64,000 bases of DNA. It comes from an uncultured Clostridium sp. Lineage in GTDB: Bacteria; Bacillota; Clostridia; UBA1212; UBA1255. Each line of letters opens with the position of its first letter. Position 1 is the stretch's first letter. Below the pieces are notes generated by a model, which did not search any database, was not told the origin of the DNA, and was given only the letters and a program-made list of their open reading frames with translations. The translations under genes were made by a program, and so were the position numbers. Location of the stretch: assembly GCA_900543695.1 (NCBI GenBank), contig UQSG01000009.1, positions 9,056 to 73,055 of the forward strand, written 5' to 3'. Shown here one piece after another: positions 8,801 through 16,537 of the stretch.

Positions 8801-10211
8801 AATTAAAGTCGGTATTTTGACCATGTCCGACGGCAGACCGTATCTGCACGCGGAATATGAAGCGCTGAATTTTCAATATCAGCATGACATTGCGGCTGTG
8901 CTGGAGGCTTCCGGCGACTTTGAGGTGATTGAGGGCCGGCAGGTAATCAATACCAATACGGCGGCAAAGGAAGAAGGGATGCGGCTGCTGCAGGCTGGTG
9001 CGGAAATGACCATTTTTAATTACACCATATGGTGCTATCCCCAGTTTACCGCCGTGGCCAGAAATTTTGCACCGGGCCCGTATCTGCTCTTCAGCAATCA
9101 GCATCCGTCGGAGTGCGGCATGGTGGGGATGCTGGCGGCGGCCGGCACGCTGGATCAGCTGGATGTGAAATACAAGCGGTTATGGGGTTCTGTTCATGAT
9201 CCGGAGGTACAGCGGAAGCTGTTTGCATTTCTGAAGGCTGCGGCTGCTGCAGTGCGGCTGCGGGGCCTGACGTTCGGAAATTTTGGCGGCCGCCCTCTGG
9301 GAATGTATACGGCGGTGGCGAATGTGGATGAATGGCAGAAGCGCTTTGGCATCGATGTGGAAAACATTGAACAGGATGACATTATTCGGGCCGGAGATAC
9401 GATTGCGGCAGGCAGGGTAGAGCAGGCGTTCAAATGGCTGACGGCGCATGTGGGTTCCATTCAGTATGACGGCCTCGGACTGACGCCGGAAAAGCTGAAA
9501 ACCCAGATTCGCTCGTACTACGGACTCCGGAAAATTATCGACGAACGAAAGCTGGACTTTGTGGGCATTAAAGCGCACGGCGACCTGACGGACCGGTATG
9601 TGACCATGGATGTGGCGGAAGCCTTTCTGAACGATCCTTACGATTTCGACGGGCCTCACGAGCCGATTGTGGCCGCTACGGAGGCCGACATGGACGGCGC
9701 GCTGACCATGCAGATTTTTAAAATGATTTCCGGCTCGCCGGTGCTGTTTGCAGATGTCCGCCACTATGACAAGGAAAATGATGTGTGGTTTTTCTCCAAT
9801 TCCGGCACCCATGCCACATTTTTTGCGGGGGCCTCCTACGATCCGGCGGAAAATCTGAAATACGTGACCTTTTATCCGGAAACGCATTATTATCCGGCCG
9901 GCGGCGCCAGCGTACATCATTTTGCAAAAGCAGGGAAGGTGACGCTGGCCAGACTGACCAGAAAGAAAGGCCAGTATCGGCTGACGATCGTTCCTGCGGA
10001 GTTTGTGGAATTCGACCGGGAGAAAATGCTGGCAATGGGCGCTACGACCACGCCGGCATGGCCCTGCGCTTTTACAAGGCTGCACGTTCCGGCCGATGAA
10101 TTTATTGAGCGGTATCCCTGCAACCACATTCATGGGGTATACGGCGATTATGTGGAAGCTCTGAAGCATGCGGCGTATCTTCTGGATATTGACGTTGAGA
10201 TCTATCAATGA
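8781..10211 (+). CDS. L-fucose isomerase-like sugar isomerase
   Basis: A 476-aa protein with the two-part fold of L-fucose/L-arabinose isomerases. The N-terminal domain opens KIKVGILTMSDGRPYLH. The C-terminal half carries metal-site-type motifs: VGIKAHGDLTDRYV, the acidic AATEADMDGALTMQIF, and the His-containing YYPAGGASVHHF. Such enzymes interconvert an aldose and its ketose with Mn2+. The gene overlaps the GH2 before it by 20 nt. A GAGGAGGA ribosome site at about 8769 fits the GTG start at 8781; an ATG at 8787 is also possible. In this operon it would turn the sugar freed by the GH2 enzymes into a ketose for the epimerase and kinase. It is shorter than true FucI (about 590 aa), so the substrate probably differs. 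Confidence 0.8.
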   Translation: MTMEKNKIKVGILTMSDGRPYLHAEYEALNFQYQHDIAAVLEASGDFEVIEGRQVINTNTAAKEEGMRLLQAGAEMTIFNYTIWCYPQFTAVARNFAPGPYLLFSNQHPSECGMVGMLAAAGTLDQLDVKYKRLWGSVHDPEVQRKLFAFLKAAAAAVRLRGLTFGNFGGRPLGMYTAVANVDEWQKRFGIDVENIEQDDIIRAGDTIAAGRVEQAFKWLTAHVGSIQYDGLGLTPEKLKTQIRSYYGLRKIIDERKLDFVGIKAHGDLTDRYVTMDVAEAFLNDPYDFDGPHEPIVAATEADMDGALTMQIFKMISGSPVLFADVRHYDKENDVWFFSNSGTHATFFAGASYDPAENLKYVTFYPETHYYPAGGASVHHFAKAGKVTLARLTRKKGQYRLTIVPAEFVEFDREKMLAMGATTTPAWPCAFTRLHVPADEFIERYPCNHIHGVYGDYVEALKHAAYLLDIDVEIYQ

Positions 10212-10238
10212 CGCGGCTTCGAAAAACGGAGGAAAACA

Positions 10239-13200
10239 ATGGATAGAAAAAGTAAACTGATTCATGCGGCGGGCAGGAGCTACGCGGCAAAGGAAATGCG
10301 GCAGTACTTTGGATTTGATCAATGGGAGAGCGATCCGGAAATTCGAAAGGATGAAATCGATTTCACACTTGCGGCCTCTGATCTGAGAAATGCGGACGGG
10401 GAGCTCCCGCAGCTCGTTCATCCGGCGTATACGCTGGATCTGTGCGGCACCTGGCAGCTTTCTTCGCCTTCGGCGCCGGCCGGGGAGGGTGGTCCCGGCT
10501 TCGCTGCGGTCGACCGGATCCCGGCGGAGGTACCGGGCAGCGTGCATACGGCCTGTACGGTGCAGGGAATATTAAAGGATCCTTATGTCGGACTCAATGA
10601 CGCCGAAGCGATGGCCTTCAGCGGCCGGGAATGGACGTATGAGCGGAGCTTTATATATGAGGGCAGCGGCGAGGCGGTACGCCTGTCCTTTGACGGCGTC
10701 TGCGACCGGTGCGAGGTATATCTGAACGACATGCTTCTTGGCAGCCACCAGGGGATGTTCGGAGGCCCCGTCTTTGACGTTACCTCGGTTGTGCGAAAAG
10801 GAGAAAACCGCCTGCGCGTACACTTGCTGCCGGCAGTGCATTTTACAAAAACCGTTGTATTTAATTGCTCTGACGGATGGCACTACGCCCGCCTGTGGCC
10901 GCTTGGAATCTGGAATAAAGTACGGATCGAGGATCTGCCGGACGCGGACTGCGGCAGCCCGTTTATTTCTACCTTTGATTCGGTGCAGGGAACGATGGAG
11001 CTGAGCCTGCCGGTTACGGTGCGGCGAGGCAGGCTGGAGGACTATACGGTGCGGGCAATTGCCGCGCCAAAGAATTTTGAGGGGACTGCGTACGGCTTTG
11101 ACTGCCCTGCCAGGGAGCGGCTGTACGTGCGCTTTGACCTGCCGGAATTCCGGCTGTGGTACCCGAACGGCCGCGGTCCGCAGAATCTGTATACGCTGTA
11201 TGTGCAGATTCTTGAGAAGGCAAGCGGCCGCGTTGTCTGCGGACGGGCGTCTTCCTTCGGCGTGCGTTCTCTGGAAATGGCGCCGTTTCCCTCCGGAGAA
11301 AAGGAAACGCAATATAACCGAACCGCGGTGATCAACCGGGAGGGAATTTTCCTCAAAGGAGCGAACTGGTGTACGATCGACGCCATGATGCGGTTCGACC
11401 GGGCGGACTACGACCGGATTCTTTCAAGAGCCAGGCAGCAGGGGCTGAATTTCTTCCGCGCCTGGGGCGGCGGACTGGCGGAAACCGATGCTTTTTATGA
11501 TCTGTGCGATGAATACGGACTCTGTGTTTATCAGGAATGGCCCTGCTGCTGGGACAGTCAGAAGCAGCAGCCGAAGGATGCGCTTTATGAGTGCGTCCGC
11601 CTGAATACGATCCGTATGCGGAATCATCCTTCTCTGATCCTGTATGGCGGCGGCAATGAGGGCAACGGCGCAATTGAAGACGAAGCGCTGAACAGAATCG
11701 GCTGCCTGACCTATGAATACGACGGTACCCGGAGCTATTTCCGTCAGGACGGCGGTGCCTCGGGCGAGGGAATGGTCCATGACCATATCCACTGGGGCGG
11801 GGAAAAGCCGGAGCATTATATGACGCGCTACGGCTTCTCCAATGAAAAAAACATGCACGAGTACGGTCTCGACGCTTTTATGAATCTCAGCTCCGTGCGG
11901 CGGTACGCCTCGCTTGCGGAAATGCTGGAGTGGCCTGTCCGGAGCCGCGGAGTCATCTCCTATCATACGGCGACCTTCAACGGCGCGCATGGCTGGTCTC
12001 CCACGCCGCACGGCTTCGATATGGAGACCTACGTGCATTACGCGTCCATGTTTACGCCGGTAAACAATCTGGCGCAGCTGGCTGCAGGCTCGCAGCTGGC
12101 GCAGGCTCTGGCCAAGGTGCCTGCGATCCTGAACGCCCGCATTAAATGGCCAAACTGTACGGCCAATGTATACTATAAAATGAACGATATTTATCCGGGC
12201 GGCGCCTGGAGCGTGGTGGACTGGTACGGAGCGCCGAAGCTGGCGCACTATCTGTGCCAGGACGCGCAGATGCCTCTGATGGCCGGTGGCTGGATGGATC
12301 GCTACAACACCTATGACAAACCGGAGCACGATCTGAACGTGCCGGTATATATCCTGGACGACAATCTGCTGCTGGACGGCAAACAATGGTGCGTTACGGT
12401 ACGCCTGTACGGCGCAGCGCTTCAGCTGCTGAAGGAAAAACAATACCGGGGACGGGGCTCTGTCGGAAAATCCGGAATGGCGGGGCTCTTCCACGCCGAC
12501 GCCGGGCTGATGGAAAACGGTCCGCAGTTTATTGTGTTTGATCTTTCCGTAGAAGAGAAGCATGCTGCCAGATATTATATGCCTATGAATTTCGACAGGG
12601 CGCCGGGCTGCCTGTTCCGTATGCCGCACGCCGTTTTAACGATGGAAAAGGTGGACGGCGGTTCCGAGGAAGGCGCGGAGCGGATCGCTGCGTATGAGGA
12701 AACGCAGTGCCGGCTGCCGGAGGCATGCTGCTTTGCACGCCACGGTACGGGGAAAAAGGCGCTGCTCGTTCGCAATGCTTCCGACCTGCCGGCAGTGGGC
12801 GTGCATTTCCTTTGTTCCCAAAACGAGGACACGTTCGTATGCTCCGACAACTATTTCTGGCTGATGCCCGGTGAAGGCAGGCTGGTCTATGTCAGCGACT
12901 GGCAGGATGTTTCCGGCGTAGGATGCTTCAACTACGAAGGCATCGACTGCGAGCTGCGCCTGGCCCAGCCGCAGGAGGAAACGAAAAAAATCCTGGAGTT
13001 AAGCGGCGCTTCGGAGGATTGCAGCAGCGTTACGCTGCACTGGAGAAAGCTGCCGCAGGCTGCCGCAGACATTCTGGCCTACAGCATTTCCGTGGACGGA
13101 CAGGAGGCTGCCGTAGTGCCGGCCGTCTCCAGGGACGGCTCGGAAACGCGCTCCTGGACGGTACGCGGTCTGCGGGAAAGCCGGACGTATACGTTCCGGC

Positions 13201-14027
13201 TCGGCGTCATTGACGGGCAGTGCCGGCTGTATCCGGCGTCTTCGGATGTGCCTGTTACCGTGCAGGAAGATAAAGAACGTCCGGTGGCGCTTTACGCCTA
13301 TATGCGGGGAGAAGACCTGGTGGAAATCCTCTTCTCCAAGGCGCTGGATCCCGCCTCGGCAGATACTCCGGCAGCTTACAGGATAGAAGGCGGCACAGTG
13401 CTCTCTGCCGCCGTGAGACCGGAGGCGCCCGAACGCGTGCTGCTGCGTGTCAGCATGGCTCCGGGATGCGGCACACCCAACGGAAAGCATCTGGAAATCC
13501 GCGGCGTGACGGATGACACAAAGCACCGGAACCGGATGGAGGACACGCAATGCGAAGTGTTTGGCCGCCTGACGGAAGCGGATTTTTCGATGTGCGGCGG
13601 CATACGCCGGGTGCGTACGGCGTTCAGCATCGGCGACAGCGCGCGGATCCGTTTCCAGGTGCGCAGCAACCCGGAAAATAAAACGCATCGTGTGCTCCTG
13701 GCAAAATGCCCCAAGCAGGCCAGAGAGCATTTTGAGCTGTATCTGCGCCCGGACGGAGAGCTTTGCATGTATTCCATGCGGGGCGACGTCGGTCTGGGGC
13801 TGAATGCGGATACTGCGGGCGGCTGGCTCGATGTGGAGCTGCGTTTTCGCGGAATGTCGGCCGTCCTGTACTCGGATGGCAGAGAAATTCGGGCGATGCA
13901 CGACGCCGTAACGCGCGATATTGTGATGGGCGATCTGACGCTTTGCGCTTTGAACGACGGAGGTCTGCCGTTTGACGGCGAAATCCGGAATCTGGAGCTG
14001 CAGAGCTGGTGCCCGGAGAATCTCTGA
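10239..14027 (+). CDS. Cytoplasmic GH2 glycoside hydrolase, paralog of the surface enzyme
   Basis: A 1262-aa paralog of the surface GH2 three genes upstream, colinear through the jelly roll, the catalytic barrel, an FN3-like part and the start of a LamG-like part. Glu474 in YGGGNEG is the likely acid/base and Glu541 in HEYGLDAF the likely nucleophile. It has no signal peptide (it opens MDRKSKLIHAAGRSYAAKE), no BIG2 domain and no C-terminal membrane helix, so it should act in the cytoplasm. An extra N-terminal segment of about 60 residues precedes the jelly roll. Divergence is strongest in the accessory domains. It probably cleaves short oligosaccharides imported after the surface enzyme has worked. 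Linkage and sugar are unknown. Confidence 0.88.
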   Translation: MDRKSKLIHAAGRSYAAKEMRQYFGFDQWESDPEIRKDEIDFTLAASDLRNADGELPQLVHPAYTLDLCGTWQLSSPSAPAGEGGPGFAAVDRIPAEVPGSVHTACTVQGILKDPYVGLNDAEAMAFSGREWTYERSFIYEGSGEAVRLSFDGVCDRCEVYLNDMLLGSHQGMFGGPVFDVTSVVRKGENRLRVHLLPAVHFTKTVVFNCSDGWHYARLWPLGIWNKVRIEDLPDADCGSPFISTFDSVQGTMELSLPVTVRRGRLEDYTVRAIAAPKNFEGTAYGFDCPARERLYVRFDLPEFRLWYPNGRGPQNLYTLYVQILEKASGRVVCGRASSFGVRSLEMAPFPSGEKETQYNRTAVINREGIFLKGANWCTIDAMMRFDRADYDRILSRARQQGLNFFRAWGGGLAETDAFYDLCDEYGLCVYQEWPCCWDSQKQQPKDALYECVRLNTIRMRNHPSLILYGGGNEGNGAIEDEALNRIGCLTYEYDGTRSYFRQDGGASGEGMVHDHIHWGGEKPEHYMTRYGFSNEKNMHEYGLDAFMNLSSVRRYASLAEMLEWPVRSRGVISYHTATFNGAHGWSPTPHGFDMETYVHYASMFTPVNNLAQLAAGSQLAQALAKVPAILNARIKWPNCTANVYYKMNDIYPGGAWSVVDWYGAPKLAHYLCQDAQMPLMAGGWMDRYNTYDKPEHDLNVPVYILDDNLLLDGKQWCVTVRLYGAALQLLKEKQYRGRGSVGKSGMAGLFHADAGLMENGPQFIVFDLSVEEKHAARYYMPMNFDRAPGCLFRMPHAVLTMEKVDGGSEEGAERIAAYEETQCRLPEACCFARHGTGKKALLVRNASDLPAVGVHFLCSQNEDTFVCSDNYFWLMPGEGRLVYVSDWQDVSGVGCFNYEGIDCELRLAQPQEETKKILELSGASEDCSSVTLHWRKLPQAAADILAYSISVDGQEAAVVPAVSRDGSETRSWTVRGLRESRTYTFRLGVIDGQCRLYPASSDVPVTVQEDKERPVALYAYMRGEDLVEILFSKALDPASADTPAAYRIEGGTVLSAAVRPEAPERVLLRVSMAPGCGTPNGKHLEIRGVTDDTKHRNRMEDTQCEVFGRLTEADFSMCGGIRRVRTAFSIGDSARIRFQVRSNPENKTHRVLLAKCPKQAREHFELYLRPDGELCMYSMRGDVGLGLNADTAGGWLDVELRFRGMSAVLYSDGREIRAMHDAVTRDIVMGDLTLCALNDGGLPFDGEIRNLELQSWCPENL

Positions 14028-14077
14028 GAGGATTTTCACACAGAAATTTTATGTAAGCCTATGGGAGGAAGATAAAA

Positions 14078-14848
14078 ATGAACGGAACCGGAACGTATAC
14101 GCCGGCCAGGCTGGCAAAAATGATCGATCAGACGCTTTTAAAGGCGTACGCCACAAGGGAGGATTTCGAAGCGTTCTGCAGGGAAAGCGACCGCTATGGC
14201 TTTAAAATGGTGGCGATCAATTCCGCGCCGGTAAAGCTGTGCAAAACGCTGCTGAAGGACAGCGATGTGCTTGTAGGCGCCGCGATCGGGTTCCCCTTGG
14301 GGCAGACGACGCTGGAATGCAAGGTGAAGGAAACGGAGCTGGCGATCGCCGACGGGGCGGATGAAATTGACTATGTCATCAACATCGGCCGGCTGCGCAG
14401 CGGCGATACCGCCTATATCGAAGAAGAAATGCGGCAAATGGTGAGAACTTGCCGCGCGCATGAAAAAACGGTAAAGGTCATTTTCGAAAACTGCTATCTG
14501 ACCGCAGAAGAAAAGAAAACGCTGTGTGAAATCGCGCTGCGCGTTCGCCCTGATTTTATTAAGACCAGCACGGGGTTTGGCACGCCTGCGTCCGGCGTCG
14601 GTACGTCGGAGCGGGACCGCCTGGCAGCCGTCGGCGCTGCGCTGGAGGACGTGCGGCTGATGAAATCTATCGTCGGCAACAAAATAAAGGTGAAGGCAGC
14701 CGGCGGCATCCGAACGCTGGAGGACGCGCTTGCCATGCTGGAAGCCGGCGCGGAGCGCCTGGGCACGAGCGCAGGCGTCCGGATTATTGAATCTCTGCAA
14801 TCTCTCAATCATGAAAAATATATGGAGGTAGAAGAACATGAAAGGTAA
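14078..14848 (+). CDS. deoC: Deoxyribose-phosphate aldolase (DeoC family)
   Basis: A 256-aa TIM-barrel class I aldolase. It carries the DeoC signature set: MIDQTLLKAYAT, AIGFPLGQTT, ADEIDYVINIG, the Schiff-base segment FIKTSTGFG with Lys162, and VKAAGGIRT with the second catalytic lysine, Lys206. DeoC cleaves 2-deoxyribose 5-phosphate to acetaldehyde and glyceraldehyde 3-phosphate. Here it sits at the end of a sugar operon with isomerase, epimerase and kinase rather than with nucleoside phosphorylase genes, so it may act on a different phosphorylated (deoxy)sugar. A GGGAGGA ribosome site lies just upstream of the ATG. Family assignment is firm; native substrate is inference. Confidence 0.93.
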   Translation: MNGTGTYTPARLAKMIDQTLLKAYATREDFEAFCRESDRYGFKMVAINSAPVKLCKTLLKDSDVLVGAAIGFPLGQTTLECKVKETELAIADGADEIDYVINIGRLRSGDTAYIEEEMRQMVRTCRAHEKTVKVIFENCYLTAEEKKTLCEIALRVRPDFIKTSTGFGTPASGVGTSERDRLAAVGAALEDVRLMKSIVGNKIKVKAAGGIRTLEDALAMLEAGAERLGTSAGVRIIESLQSLNHEKYMEVEEHER

Positions 14849-16175
14849 CGCAAAAAAGTTTTTTGCATTGCTGGCGGCGCTGTCGCTGCTGGCGGCATGG
14901 GCTCCCGCACGGTCATTTGCTGCGGATGTGCCTGAACCGGTGTTTTCCATGAACGACTCTCTGGACGCTATTGCGGGAGAATACACGGAAAATACCGTGA
15001 ACGGCGTCGACGGCGTATCGCTGAACGGAGTCAGCGGCCTGCGGTACGACGGGCTTGAGATGGACTTCGGAAAGCCCTTTACCATCTCGTTTGCGGTGCA
15101 GATCGACCAGTACGCGTCGGGCTTTGCTGTGATGACCGCGGTCAATCCAAAGGCTGCGGGGCATGTCGAGGTATATCTGCAGGAGGGTAAAATGATGTTT
15201 TACGCGCCGGAGGTAAACGGGAACATTCCGGTGGAATCCGGCATCAGCGTTATGGATGGACAGCTGCACCTGGTCGCCTGCTCTTATGACGGCGCCACGT
15301 TCCGCTGGTATGACAACGGTATGAAAATCAACGAGTGGCCGGTTACCGGAACCGTTGCGAATATCGGCTCCACGATTTTGTCGATCGGCGATCTGAACGA
15401 GGGCTCCATGCCGTTTTCCGGATTTATCGGCGATCTTCGCATCTTTGATTCCGCTTTAAGCGAGGAACAGATGGCTGCCGTGAGTTCCCCGAAGGAGGAG
15501 GAAGACGTCGTGGTGGAAACTGAGCCCAAGCTGCTGGCTGCTCTGGCGGAGGAGGGCGTGACGCTGGAGGCAGGCGTCGGCGAGAACACGCTGCAGAGCG
15601 AATTCGTACACAATCTGGGCGAAACCTTTACGATTGCAGCCCAATTCAGCGCTGCACCCCTCGAAGGAATTCAGATCCTTTTCGCAAAGGGAACCAAGGC
15701 CACACCGGGACATTTCGAAGTGTATCTGGAAGAAAACGGAGAACTGGCATTTTATGCGCCGGAGCTGGCGAACAACAATTCCGTAAGATCCGGCGTAATC
15801 CTTAACGACGGAGAGAATCATGCGTTTGCCGTTACATACGACGGCAGCAGCATGACCTTCTATATTGACGGAGAGGCCACAAACACGATGGAGGTGTCCG
15901 GAACTCTTTCGAATAAAACGACGGCTTTCCGGATCGGGCAGCTGGTGGAAAACGGCTTCGGGTATACCGGTACGATCCGGAATATCCGCCTGTACAACTA
16001 CGCGCTGACGGAAGCGGATGCGCTTGCCCTGAGCGGCGGAACGGGCGCGGAGCCTGACGACAATCCGGACGTCCCGAATATTCCGACTGGAGACGGCGCT
16101 TCCTGGGCGGCGCTTGCCGCGGTTTTGCTGCCGGCGGCCATGGTGCTTGCTTTAAGAAGACGTGCAAAGGTATAA
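14838..16175 (+). CDS. Secreted surface protein with two LamG-like domains
   Basis: A 445-aa protein with an N-terminal signal peptide (basic start, then FALLAALSLLAAWAPA). Two concanavalin A/LamG-type jelly rolls follow, about residues 30-215 and 235-395. Each ends in the typical strand pattern (IGDLRIFDSALSEEQM; IRNIRLYNYALTEADA). The end is a PNIPTGD motif, a hydrophobic helix (WAALAAVLLPAAMVLAL) and RRRAKV. This looks like a cell-wall sorting signal, though the motif lacks one residue of the usual PxTGD form. It overlaps deoC by 11 nt and has a good GGAGG site. Likely role: binding glycans at the surface for the operon's GH2 enzyme. No catalytic motif is visible. Confidence 0.8.
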   Translation: MKGNAKKFFALLAALSLLAAWAPARSFAADVPEPVFSMNDSLDAIAGEYTENTVNGVDGVSLNGVSGLRYDGLEMDFGKPFTISFAVQIDQYASGFAVMTAVNPKAAGHVEVYLQEGKMMFYAPEVNGNIPVESGISVMDGQLHLVACSYDGATFRWYDNGMKINEWPVTGTVANIGSTILSIGDLNEGSMPFSGFIGDLRIFDSALSEEQMAAVSSPKEEEDVVVETEPKLLAALAEEGVTLEAGVGENTLQSEFVHNLGETFTIAAQFSAAPLEGIQILFAKGTKATPGHFEVYLEENGELAFYAPELANNNSVRSGVILNDGENHAFAVTYDGSSMTFYIDGEATNTMEVSGTLSNKTTAFRIGQLVENGFGYTGTIRNIRLYNYALTEADALALSGGTGAEPDDNPDVPNIPTGDGASWAALAAVLLPAAMVLALRRRAKV

Positions 16176-16217
16176 GAATCAGCGCGGAGCAGCGGAAATA
16201 CCTGCTGCTTTCGACGC

Positions 16218-16246
16218 TTGACTTCCGAAACTGCTCCTGATAAAAT
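16218..16246 (+). promoter_or_regulatory. Sigma-A-type promoter of the carB leader
   Basis: TTGACT at 16218-16223 and TAAAAT at 16241-16246 are separated by exactly 17 bp, a near-consensus vegetative promoter. It lies 43 bp after the LamG gene and about 290 bp before carB, so its transcript would carry a long untranslated leader. Confidence 0.7.
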
Positions 16247-16328
16247 AATCCGGAAAAAGAAACGGCCGAAAGGGCTTGAACGCCAGCCGGATCGGCCGGA
16301 GCTTTGGATGCCGGACGGAGCTGGGAAA

Positions 16329-16442
16329 CTCTCTCTTTTTCCGGCGGCAGCGCAGGCTGCTTCGCAGGCATTCAGGAGAAGCAAGAGAGCATTATCCCGG
16401 AGAAAACGCAAAGAGAGACGAAACTTCCGTCTCTCTTTTTTT
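16329..16442 (+). promoter_or_regulatory. Candidate transcription attenuator in the carB leader
   Basis: Four mutually exclusive pairing segments are visible: a CTCTCTCTTTTT tract at 16329-16340, an AAGAGAG tract at 16383-16389, an AAAGAGAGACG tract at 16410-16420, and its partner CGTCTCTCT at 16428-16436 followed by a T run. The first segment can pair with the second or the third; only when the third is free can the terminator hairpin form. This is the layout of an attenuation leader upstream of a pyrimidine/arginine gene. I do not recognise a known riboswitch or a clear PyrR-binding loop. Confidence 0.5.
16412..16442 (+). terminator. Rho-independent terminator in the leader before carB
   Basis: Stem AGAGAGACG / CGTCTCTCT with a 7-nt loop, followed by a run of T. 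It lies downstream of the promoter at 16218 and upstream of carB, so it can act as an attenuator as well as end read-through from the sugar operon. Confidence 0.8.
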
Positions 16443-16537
16443 AGAGCCTTCCGGCGGGTAAGAGTCCTGCTTCATCCGCAGGCCCGGGCCTTCTGCCCGG
16501 TCAGACAGGTAAATAAAAAGGATTGCGAGGAAAAAGT

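Noticed and set aside
9180..14039. Several long minus-strand frames (up to 455 codons) opposite the isomerase-like and cytosolic GH2 genes
   Set aside because: They are mirror frames of well-supported plus-strand genes and have biased composition and no start signals.
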